The notes under the pieces: generated by a model
What the model was told of the DNA's origin: nothing
Databases searched by the model: none
Seen by the model: only the letters and a program-made list of their open reading frames with translations
Part shown: in pieces, positions 1 through 7,353 of the stretch
Layout of the letters: each line of letters starts with the position of its first letter
Position numbering within the stretch: position 1 is the first letter of the stretch
Assembly (NCBI RefSeq): GCF_900113225.1
Contig: NZ_FOZE01000002.1
Coordinates: 1,674,001-1,738,000, forward strand
Direction: 5' to 3'
From: Mitsuaria sp. PDC51
GTDB taxonomy: Bacteria > Pseudomonadota > Gammaproteobacteria > Burkholderiales > Burkholderiaceae_C
Length of the DNA: 64,000 bases
Program-made: the position numbers and the translations under genes

Positions 1-1
1 C

Positions 2-793
2 GGCTTCGACACCGAGCGCGCCCGTGCGCTGGTCCAGAGCACGGCCGCGACGATCCCGGCGCTGGAGATGGCGCTGGCGCGCACGCGCTATCGCCTGGCG
101 GTGCTGACCGGCCAGCCGCCGACGGCGCTGGACGTGGAACTGTCGGACGTCAAGCCGTTGCCGGGCCTGAAGACGATCGCGCTGGACCGCATCGGCACGC
201 CCGAGGACCTGCTGCGCCGCCGCCCCGACGTGCGCGCGGCCGAGGCGCAGGCGGCGGCCGCGGCGGCGCGCGTGGGCGTGGCGCGTTCGGCGATGTTCCC
301 GCGCATCACGCTGGGCGGCACGATCGGGCAGAACGCCTCGCGCATCGGCGACCTCAACGACGGGCCGGCCTATGCGTACAACCTGGGCGCCCAGCTGGTG
401 TGGAACCTGCTCGACTTCGGCCGCATCCGCGCGCAGATCGCGGCGGCGGATGCGCGCAACGAAGCGGCCTTCGCCAGCTACGAGCGCACCGTGCTCGCCG
501 CGCTGGAGGAGACCGAGGGCGCGCTGGTGACCTACAACCGCAGCCAGCAGCAGGCGCAGGCGCTGTTCGACGCGGCCGTCTCGGCGGAGCGCGCCGCCAA
601 CATCGCGCGCGAGCGTTTCAAGGTCGGCATCAGCGATTTCCTGGCGGTGCTTGACGCCGAGCGGGAACTGCTGACCGCGCGCAACCAGCTGGCGCAGTCG
701 CAGACGGCGGCCGCGACCTCGCTGGTGGGCGTCTACAAGGCGCTGGCGGGCGGCATCGACGGCGAGGCGCCCGCGCAGACCGCGGCTCGCTGA
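2..793 (+). CDS. Efflux RND outer-membrane factor, NodT/OprM family (5' end outside window)
   Basis: C-terminal 263 residues of an outer-membrane channel lipoprotein of the TolC/OprM (NodT) superfamily, the exit duct of tripartite drug or metal efflux pumps. The frame is open from base 2, so the start lies outside the window. Visible family hallmarks are the segment around LLRRRPDVRAAEAQ, which opens the second outer-membrane efflux repeat, a long alanine-rich helix, and the end region GISDFLAVLDAERELL followed by the final helix. The missing part should hold the signal peptide, lipid-modified Cys and first repeat. The partner membrane-fusion and RND genes would be expected upstream, outside the window. 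Substrate unknown. Confidence 0.9.
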   Translation, partial: GFDTERARALVQSTAATIPALEMALARTRYRLAVLTGQPPTALDVELSDVKPLPGLKTIALDRIGTPEDLLRRRPDVRAAEAQAAAAAARVGVARSAMFPRITLGGTIGQNASRIGDLNDGPAYAYNLGAQLVWNLLDFGRIRAQIAAADARNEAAFASYERTVLAALEETEGALVTYNRSQQQAQALFDAAVSAERAANIARERFKVGISDFLAVLDAERELLTARNQLAQSQTAAATSLVGVYKALAGGIDGEAPAQTAAR

Positions 794-861
794 GGGGTCT
801 GACCGCGGGGACCCCTCGCCCCCACCCCCCTCTCGCGCGCTCCCGCGCTGCGGGAGAGGGG
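792..861. other. Hairpins between convergent genes
   Basis: GAGGGGTC at 792-799 can pair with GACCCCTC at 810-817, and CTCCCGC at 840-846 with GCGGGAG at 850-856. The two lie between the converging ends of the efflux gene and the hydrolase gene. Neither is followed by a clear T-run on either strand, so a terminator role is only a guess. Confidence 0.3.
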
Positions 862-884
862 CCTCGATGGCTTGGTGAACTGCC

Positions 885-3041
885 TCACCGGAGCACGTCG
901 CTGGACGCTGCCTCCTTCAACAACCGCTCACGGTCGGCCTTCAGCAGGAAACCTTGCGCCATCGCGCGGTCCGCGGCCTTCCGCACAGCCGCGACATAAC
1001 CGGCGTGATCGCCGTAGCGCTCCTCCAGCGACAGGCGCGGATCGCCGTTGGCCTCGCGCTCGGCGCGGGTGCGTGCGAACGGCACGTAGCCGCCGGCGTA
1101 GTTGCACACCTGGCCGGCGTGGAGGCCATTGGCCGTGATGTTCCAGCCCAGGTAGGTGCCCAGCGGCGCCATCGTCAGCACGGTCGGCACGCCGCCGAGC
1201 TCGTTGCCGTCGGCGTCGACCCGCGGCACCTTGGCCGGCAGCACGCGGCGGATCGTCGGCGGGATGCGATCCGGCACGCCCGCGGCTTCGACACGATCGA
1301 AGCCCGGCCCCCAGTCGTAATCGAAGACCGGGAACACGAAGTTCTCGGGCCTGAAGACGCTGTCCGGAATACCCGGCACGCCGGGCGGAAAACCCATGGC
1401 TTCACGCGTCGGATCGACCAGCTCGCCGCGCGCCAGCGTCGGATAACGGCTCGGCGGCGGTGGCGTTCCCTTGAGCACCCAGTCGCGCATCGCCGCGCTC
1501 AGCAGGTTGCGCAGCTCGCGATGCGGCACCGGGTTCGGCGCCAGCGTCGCCTGCCCGAACTGGTTGCCCGGACAGCTGAACGGCGTCGCCCCGCCGGCGT
1601 GCCGGAAGCCGCCCGCCCCGCCACCGTGCGGGCTGCCGGCGACGTAGTAGCGGCGCACGTCCGGCGCCAGCGGGATGTCGACATCGGCCGACGACCCCAC
1701 CCATTCGAGCGAGAGCTTGAGCGCATAGACCTCGGCGGCGCCGAAATGCTCGAACACCTTGGGGCAGGTCTTGCTGGCGGTGCAACGCGTGAGCAGCCCC
1801 TTGGCGGGAAGCTCGCGGACGCGGTCCGGCCAGTCGACCCACCATTGGGGGCCCTCGCTGCCCATCTGGTAGAGCTCGAGCACGCCGTCGGGCTGCGCCC
1901 AGCGGGCGTTCGCCGCGACGCGGCGGCCCGCGATGATGGCCCAGGCGCCGTCATGGACCTGCCGGCCGGCCTCGTCCTGGTTCAGGCCCATGAAGAGGAA
2001 CTGCCGGACCATGTTCCCCGATTGGGAGACACCGCGGATCGCGCTGCCGCGCACCTGGCCGGCGATCGGATTGGGCGTGCCGGCGTCGTCCGCCTTCTCA
2101 TGGCGGAAGAAGGCGCCGACGTCGCGGAACGCCGCCATGCCGACGCCCAGCACGTAGGCGTTGCCCGCCGTGTAGGTCAGCTGGTAGACACGGTCCGCCT
2201 GGAAGCCGTGGCGCAGGCAGACGTGGATCGGCAGGTTGTCCGGCGCGCGCGTGGGATCGATGTCGACCGGCGTGCCGGGGAACGGGTGCTCGGCGTCGCA
2301 GCGGGCGAAGGCCCAGTCCTTCGGATCGACGGTGCCGGCCGTGGTGACGCGGCCGTCGACGGTCTCCTGCGTGTGGATCGTCAAGGTGGCGCGCGAGGTG
2401 TCGAGCGAGACCGGCAGGTAGGGAACCGGGTTGCCCTGCACCAGCAGCGGCTGCGAGTCGGCACCGCGGCGGTTGACGATGCGCGCCATCACCGTGCCGG
2501 TCACCGGCGCGCCGTCGATGCGGGCGATGGGCACGCGGACGTAATGGTGGCGCGCCGCCTCCGGGCGCCAGCGCGGCACGCCGGTGCTGCCGGCGTTGTC
2601 GGCCTGCCAGCCGCTGCGCAGACCGATGTCGCCCGCGGCCAGCTCGCCGGCCTGCAGCCGGACCTCGCCGCCGCGGTTGGGCACGTCGTGCCACAGGAAG
2701 CCGCTCGCGGTCTTACGGCCGACCGGACGGGTCAGCACCCAGTTCGTCTCGTAGCGCACCTTGCCGTCCGGGTCGGCGCCCAGGCGCAGGTCGGTGATCA
2801 CCGCGTTGCGCGGGTCGGCCGGGTCGAGCTCGCCGAAGGCGCGACCGCGCAGCCGTTCGTAGCCGCGCTGCTCGCCGATCAGCGGCGTCACCTCGTCGAT
2901 GACGATGCGCGTCACGCGCGCCTGCACCGGGGACGCGCCCAAGGCCGCGATCGCCAGCAGCAGGGCGGCGCGCGCGGTGCCGTTTCGGGGATCGCGACCG
3001 CGTTCGCGCCGGTCGCGCGAGGACGTGATGCCGTTGCGCAT
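885..3041 (-). CDS. Secreted alpha/beta hydrolase-domain protein
   Basis: Protein of 718 aa that resembles the large alpha/beta-hydrolase-domain family (the Abhydrolase_10 type), whose members are mostly uncharacterised. I chose the ATG at 3041 because it is followed by a basic stretch and a hydrophobic segment (about residues 23-41, ending SPVQA) that reads as a Sec signal peptide; an in-frame start at 3128 would bury this signal. A nucleophile-elbow-like GVSQSGN lies near mid-protein. The gene follows the LytTR regulator by 96 bases on the same strand and may belong to that operon. Substrate unknown; an esterase or amidase of the periplasm or outer surface is plausible. The family assignment is from memory of sequence style, not a search. 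Confidence 0.6.
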   Translation of the reverse strand: MRNGITSSRDRRERGRDPRNGTARAALLLAIAALGASPVQARVTRIVIDEVTPLIGEQRGYERLRGRAFGELDPADPRNAVITDLRLGADPDGKVRYETNWVLTRPVGRKTASGFLWHDVPNRGGEVRLQAGELAAGDIGLRSGWQADNAGSTGVPRWRPEAARHHYVRVPIARIDGAPVTGTVMARIVNRRGADSQPLLVQGNPVPYLPVSLDTSRATLTIHTQETVDGRVTTAGTVDPKDWAFARCDAEHPFPGTPVDIDPTRAPDNLPIHVCLRHGFQADRVYQLTYTAGNAYVLGVGMAAFRDVGAFFRHEKADDAGTPNPIAGQVRGSAIRGVSQSGNMVRQFLFMGLNQDEAGRQVHDGAWAIIAGRRVAANARWAQPDGVLELYQMGSEGPQWWVDWPDRVRELPAKGLLTRCTASKTCPKVFEHFGAAEVYALKLSLEWVGSSADVDIPLAPDVRRYYVAGSPHGGGAGGFRHAGGATPFSCPGNQFGQATLAPNPVPHRELRNLLSAAMRDWVLKGTPPPPSRYPTLARGELVDPTREAMGFPPGVPGIPDSVFRPENFVFPVFDYDWGPGFDRVEAAGVPDRIPPTIRRVLPAKVPRVDADGNELGGVPTVLTMAPLGTYLGWNITANGLHAGQVCNYAGGYVPFARTRAEREANGDPRLSLEERYGDHAGYVAAVRKAADRAMAQGFLLKADRERLLKEAASSDVLR

Positions 3042-3137
3042 GCGGGTGGGCTCCGTCAGGCCGTGGGCCTCGTGGAAGAAGCCTTCGTTGTACCTCGACG
3101 GCGCCCCTCCCGCGCCCCGCCTCCGCACGAACCGGCG

Positions 3138-3950
3138 TCACTGGCCCTTGAACAGCCCCTGGAACTGCCGCGAGACCGGCAGCTTCTCCGCGCAGCCCTT
3201 CAGCGACAGCTGCATCGTGTTCTCGTCGACGCGCGTCGCGCTGGCGATGAAGCGGCTGTTGACCAGCACCGAGCGGTGCACCTGCCAGAACACCGAGGGA
3301 TCGAGGTCGCTCAGCAGTTCCTTGAGCGCGGTGCGGATCCAGGCTTCGCCGTCGCGGTGGACCACCCGGGTGTAGCGGCTGTCGCTCTGGAAGAACAGGA
3401 TGTCGTCGGGCGCGATCAACTGGATCTCGCGGCCCTGGCTGGCCTGGATGGGGCGCATCGCGGGGCGCTGGGCCGGCAGCAGCTGGCGCAGCAGCTCGAG
3501 TGTCGCGGCCGGCATCGCCGGCAGCGGGGCCCCGGCTTCCGACGCGCCGTCCGCGCCGTCCGTCCCGGCGGCGCCCTGGGCCTGACGCTGGCGCAGGCGC
3601 TGCAGGCAGTGCTCCAGGCGGGCGTCCTCCACCGGCTTGAGCACGTAGTCGACCGCGCCGGCCTCGAAGGCCGACAGCGCGTGGTCGCCATAGGCGGTGA
3701 CGAAGACGACGCGCGGCGGCTCCGCCAGCTGCGCCAGGCGCTGTGCCACCTCCAGGCCCGACATGCCGGGCATCCGGATGTCGAGGAAGCACAGTCGCGG
3801 CTCATGTTCCAGGCAGTCGTCCCAGGCGTCGCAGCCGTTGACGCTGGCGGCCACGATCTCCAGTTCCGGCGCCAGTCGTGCCAGCGCGGCGCGCAGCTGC
3901 TCGCGCGGGCCTTCCTCGTCGTCCGCGATCAGCGTGCGGATCTTCGTCAT
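3138..3950 (-). CDS. LytTR-family response regulator
   Basis: 270-aa response regulator. The N-terminal receiver domain shows the acidic pair D10/D11, the phospho-acceptor D57 in CFLDIRMPG, T85 and K106 (VLKP). A linker rich in Ala/Gly/Pro leads to a C-terminal LytTR DNA-binding domain (about 165-265; motifs FFQSDSRYTRV and FWQVHRSVLVN). It sits 66 bases downstream of a LytS-type kinase gene, its evident partner. LytTR regulators bind direct repeats upstream of target promoters; no target site was identified here. Possible targets include the hydrolase gene that follows on the same strand. Confidence 0.93.
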   Translation of the reverse strand: MTKIRTLIADDEEGPREQLRAALARLAPELEIVAASVNGCDAWDDCLEHEPRLCFLDIRMPGMSGLEVAQRLAQLAEPPRVVFVTAYGDHALSAFEAGAVDYVLKPVEDARLEHCLQRLRQRQAQGAAGTDGADGASEAGAPLPAMPAATLELLRQLLPAQRPAMRPIQASQGREIQLIAPDDILFFQSDSRYTRVVHRDGEAWIRTALKELLSDLDPSVFWQVHRSVLVNSRFIASATRVDENTMQLSLKGCAEKLPVSRQFQGLFKGQ

Positions 3951-4016
3951 GCGTTGTTCTCCCCTCGATGTGTCCTTGTCCTGCCGCGAGGCGGGGCGCC
4001 GTGTCGCGCGCCGCGC

Positions 4017-5156
4017 TCAGGCGGTCGGCAGCTCGACCCAGGCCAGGCAGCCGGGCGCCTGGTCCGGCGCGGGCTCCAGGCCGAGCCGGGCCTCGGGGCC
4101 GAACTGCGCCTGCAGCCGCTCCCGCGTGTTGGCCAGCCCCAGGCCGTCGCAGGCGCCCGGCGTCAGGCCCTGGCCGCCGTCCTGCACCTCCAGCCGCAGC
4201 CGGCCGTCCGCCGCCTTCACCCGCACGGCGATGTGGCCGCCTCTCAGGCTGGGCTCGATGCCGTGCGTGATCGCGTTCTCCGCCAGCGTCAGCAGCGTGC
4301 CCGGCGGCAGGCTGGCGCCGGCGATCACGGCGCCCGCCCCGGCTTCCGTGTCCAGCGACCAGCTGAGCCGCTGCCCCAGCCGCGCCTGCATGATGTCCAG
4401 GTAGCTGCGCACGATCTGCAGTTCCTGCTCGAGCGGCAGCCGGTCCTGCTCGAACATCGGCAGCGTCGCGCGCAGGTAGCGCGTCAGCGAGCGCAGCATC
4501 GGGCCGGCGCGGTCGTCGCGGGTGTCGACCCAGTGCTGCAGCGAGGCCAGCGTGTTGAAGAGGAAATGCGGCTGGATCTGCGCCGTCGCCAGCCGCTGCG
4601 CCATCGCGATGCGTTCGTCCTGGGCGTCGAGCTCGGCCAGCCGCGCGCCCAGCTGCTGCGTGCGGTACAGCGTCAGGAACCACCAGGACGACACCGTCAG
4701 CGTCATGCCGCCGGCGGCGAAGGGCAGCAGGTCGCGCGCCTCGTCGCGGTAGCCCAGCTTCACCATCACCAGCGTGATCAGCACCATCAGGATGCTGAGC
4801 GCCAGCGTGGCGCCGTTGAAGCGGGTGCGGGTCGGCTGGCGCCACAGCCAGCGTCCGACGCCCAGTCCCAGCGACGCCATCGCCAGCCCGCCGATCAGGA
4901 TCACGTGCGCCAGGTGGCGCGGCAGCATCGTGTAGAAGACCAGTCCCAGCACCAGCACGTTGCTCATCACGTAGCAGTCGATGCCGCTGGACCAGCCCTT
5001 CAGGCCGGAGCGCGCGATCTCGGCCTCGGAGAAGCGGCGGCGCGGGCCGGGGAACAGCCAGTAGGCCCAGTCGAAGCGGACCCCGGCGCCGGCTTCGGCG
5101 GCGGGCTTGGCCGGCACGGCGGTGGCGGCTTCGGCGGGAGCGCTGGGCGAGGTCAT
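4017..5156 (-). CDS. LytS-type membrane sensor histidine kinase
   Basis: 379-aa kinase with four predicted membrane helices (about 64-80, 84-100, 116-132, 146-164) and little periplasmic sequence, then a His_kinase (PF06580-type) domain. The phospho-accepting histidine is H197 in AQIQPHFLFNTL. The ATP-binding region is recognisable by the ENAITHGIEP N-box, the DGGQG glycine motif and the GLGLANTRERL segment. It is the first gene of a kinase-regulator operon with the LytTR protein downstream. The signal sensed cannot be read from the sequence; the lack of an extracytoplasmic domain suggests a membrane or intramembrane cue. Confidence 0.92.
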   Translation of the reverse strand: MTSPSAPAEAATAVPAKPAAEAGAGVRFDWAYWLFPGPRRRFSEAEIARSGLKGWSSGIDCYVMSNVLVLGLVFYTMLPRHLAHVILIGGLAMASLGLGVGRWLWRQPTRTRFNGATLALSILMVLITLVMVKLGYRDEARDLLPFAAGGMTLTVSSWWFLTLYRTQQLGARLAELDAQDERIAMAQRLATAQIQPHFLFNTLASLQHWVDTRDDRAGPMLRSLTRYLRATLPMFEQDRLPLEQELQIVRSYLDIMQARLGQRLSWSLDTEAGAGAVIAGASLPPGTLLTLAENAITHGIEPSLRGGHIAVRVKAADGRLRLEVQDGGQGLTPGACDGLGLANTRERLQAQFGPEARLGLEPAPDQAPGCLAWVELPTA

Positions 5157-5242
5157 GGGGCGAGTCTAGGCCAGGGGTGCGGGGCGGGCCGCCGGATGCG
5201 GCGAATGGCGGTTGGCGGGGACGACTGGCCCGCAGCCCGGGC

Positions 5243-5998
5243 TCAGCAGAGTGGTTCGCCGCCCAGGAACACCTTCAGCGTGCCCGGCTCGATCGGCACC
5301 CAGGCTTCGCCGCGCGTCAGCGGTTCGGTGGCGACGATGGCGATGCGGTCGTCCTCGGTGGTCTTGGCGGACAGGTCGACGCTCAGGTCCTCGTCCTGCA
5401 GCGTCACATGGCCGAAGGGCGGCTGGCGCAGCAGGTAATGCAGCTTGGTCGAGCCGTGCGCCCACAGCGCCTGGCCGTTGGACAGCAGCATGTTGAAGGT
5501 GCCGTGGCGGTTGAGCTGGGGCAGCAGCTCGCGCAGCGTGTGGTTCAGTTCCTCGATGGCCGGCATGTTGGCGTGGGCCTTGGCCAGCTCCTGCATCAGC
5601 CAGCAGAAGGCCTGCTCGCTGTCGGTCTGCCCGACCGGCTTGAAGGCCGCGTGCAGCCGGGGCGCGAAGCCCTTGAGGTCGCCGTTGTGCGCGAACACCC
5701 AGTAGCGGCCCCAGAGCTCGCGCACGAAGGGATGGGTGTTCTCCAGCGAGACCACGCCCTGCGTGGCCTTGCGGATGTGGGCGATGACGACGTCGCTGCG
5801 GATCGGGTAGGTCTTGACCAGCTCGGCCAGCGGCGAGACCCGCGCGCTGTGGTGGTCGACGAAGTGCCGCAGGCCGCGGCCCTCGAAGAAGGCGATGCCG
5901 AAGCCGTCCTTGTGCTCATGGGCCCGCGTCGCGAGTCCGGCGAAGCTGAACATGACGTCGGTCGGTCGGCGGGCGTTCATGCCCATCAGCTGGCACAT
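5243..5998 (-). CDS. Class II glutamine amidotransferase (YafJ-like)
   Basis: 251-aa N-terminal-nucleophile amidotransferase of the GATase_4 / YafJ type. Cys2, exposed after Met removal, is the expected nucleophile (MCQLMGMN). Conserved glutaminase features follow: the HKDGFGIAFF region, IAHIRKAT, ENTHPF and the FAHNGDL oxyanion-site segment. The length matches stand-alone YafJ proteins, which have no fused synthase domain, so the acceptor of the ammonia is unknown. It begins 30 bases after the stop of the upstream flavoprotein gene on the same strand and is probably co-transcribed with it, though no functional link is known to me. Confidence 0.88.
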   Translation of the reverse strand: MCQLMGMNARRPTDVMFSFAGLATRAHEHKDGFGIAFFEGRGLRHFVDHHSARVSPLAELVKTYPIRSDVVIAHIRKATQGVVSLENTHPFVRELWGRYWVFAHNGDLKGFAPRLHAAFKPVGQTDSEQAFCWLMQELAKAHANMPAIEELNHTLRELLPQLNRHGTFNMLLSNGQALWAHGSTKLHYLLRQPPFGHVTLQDEDLSVDLSAKTTEDDRIAIVATEPLTRGEAWVPIEPGTLKVFLGGEPLC

Positions 5999-6028
5999 CG
6001 CGGTCTCTCCAGGCTCAGGTCGCGGCGC

Positions 6029-7267
6029 TCATTCGAGGAACAGCCGCGTGATCCCCTTCAGGCTCACCAGGTTGCCGGGGTTGCTGGTCTCGTTGAGCAC
6101 GCCGCTCATGCGTTGCAGCAGGCGCGGGCTCTTCTTCGCGCGCCAGATCAGGAGGTCGGCCAGCCACGGGAAGCGGTTGACGCGGTTGCCGCGCTCGTAG
6201 AGGTCGTACTTGGGCTGCAGCGCGCGCAGGCCCTGCTCGTATTGGGCGCGGACCTTGGCATCGAAGCCGTCGACGCCGGTGGCGTGGGCCAGGATCGCCT
6301 CGGCCGCGAGCAGGCCGGTCTCCATCGCCTTGCCGATGCCTTCGCCGGTGAAGGAGTAGGTCGAGCCCGCCGCCTCGCCGGTCACCAGCAGGCCGGGGCG
6401 GGTCCAGCGCGCGCCCTTGAGCGTGCAGCGCAGCGGCGCGCCCTTGAGTTCGCCGACCAGTTCGCCCTCGGCCATCAGGCGCTTGGCGGGCGGGTAATGC
6501 GCGACGAAGGCGTCGAAGATGGCGCGCAGGTTGACGTCCTTCTTCTGGCCCTTGCCGGCCAGGTCCTGATGGCTGTCGGTGACGCCCACGCCGATGTTGA
6601 AGCTGCCGTCGGGCGCCGGGAAGATCCAGCCGTAGCCCGGCTGCACCGGCTTGCACCAGACGACTTCCAGCGCCTTGATCTCGCCGACCATCGACGGCGC
6701 GTGGACGTAACCGCGCAGCGCGACGCCGCTGGGTGTGTGGCGCTCGCACATGCCGGCGGCCGTCAGCGCCTTGGGCACGGCGCCGGTGGCCAGGATGACC
6801 CAGTCGGCGGCGATCTCGTGCGGCTGGCCCTCGATCGAGAAGCGGGCGCCGCGCACCCGGCCCTGGGCGTCCTCGAGCGCCGCCTCGAAGCGCGCCGGTG
6901 CCAGGAAGCGCGCGCCGGCCTCCTGCGCGCCGAGGTTGAGGAGTTCGTCGAGCTGCCTGCGCGGCAGCACGGCGAGGTGGCCGGGGACGTCGATGCGGCC
7001 GCCGCGCGGTCCGACGCAGCCCACGTGCGCCGAGCGCTGCGCCTTGGCCATCACCCGGTCCAGCAGGCCCAGGCGCTCGAGCGCCTGGTGCGCGTCGGGG
7101 ATCAGGCCGTCGCCGCAGACCTTGTCGCGGCCCAGCGGCTGCTGGTCGGCGAACACCACGTCCACGCCCGCCCGGGCCAGCCAGCGCGCCGCGGCGCTGC
7201 CGGCGGGGCCGGCGCCGATGATGAGGACCTGGCACCGCGACGGCGGCATGGAAGAGGTGTCGGACAT
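6029..7267 (-). CDS. Geranylgeranyl-reductase-family FAD oxidoreductase
   Basis: 412-aa flavoprotein of the geranylgeranyl reductase / ChlP-like family, which saturates isoprenoid chains or acts as a related FAD monooxygenase-fold reductase. The dinucleotide-binding motif GAGPAG lies near residue 20, the CGDGLIPDA substrate-loop segment soon after, and the second FAD motif is TGEAAG with GEGIGKAMETG. I chose the ATG at 7267 because it precedes the Rossmann strand by the usual short distance. Longer open frames upstream run out of frame through the TonB receptor gene and are not real. Substrate unknown. Confidence 0.85.
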   Translation of the reverse strand: MSDTSSMPPSRCQVLIIGAGPAGSAAARWLARAGVDVVFADQQPLGRDKVCGDGLIPDAHQALERLGLLDRVMAKAQRSAHVGCVGPRGGRIDVPGHLAVLPRRQLDELLNLGAQEAGARFLAPARFEAALEDAQGRVRGARFSIEGQPHEIAADWVILATGAVPKALTAAGMCERHTPSGVALRGYVHAPSMVGEIKALEVVWCKPVQPGYGWIFPAPDGSFNIGVGVTDSHQDLAGKGQKKDVNLRAIFDAFVAHYPPAKRLMAEGELVGELKGAPLRCTLKGARWTRPGLLVTGEAAGSTYSFTGEGIGKAMETGLLAAEAILAHATGVDGFDAKVRAQYEQGLRALQPKYDLYERGNRVNRFPWLADLLIWRAKKSPRLLQRMSGVLNETSNPGNLVSLKGITRLFLE

Positions 7268-7301
7268 ACGGGGACGGAGGCGGCGGAAAACGGATCCGGA
7301 C

Positions 7302-7327
7302 AAAGAAAAGGGCCCCGGATGGGGCCC
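7302..7327 (-). terminator. Intrinsic terminator of first TonB receptor gene
   Basis: On the minus strand GGGCCCC-ATCC-GGGGCCC (7-bp stem, 7321-7327 with 7310-7316) is followed directly by TTTTCTTTG. It starts 27 bases after the receptor stop codon, and separates that gene from the flavoprotein gene downstream. Confidence 0.9.
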
Positions 7328-7353
7328 TCGGATTGTGTCGGATTTCCCGGCGA

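Noticed and set aside
954-5438. A plus-strand open frame of nearly 1,500 codons, and many others of 200-900 codons opposite real genes
   Set aside because: GC-rich third positions leave the antisense frames free of stops. The product is rich in Arg/His/Gln/Ala without any domain, and the minus strand carries well-supported genes over the whole stretch.
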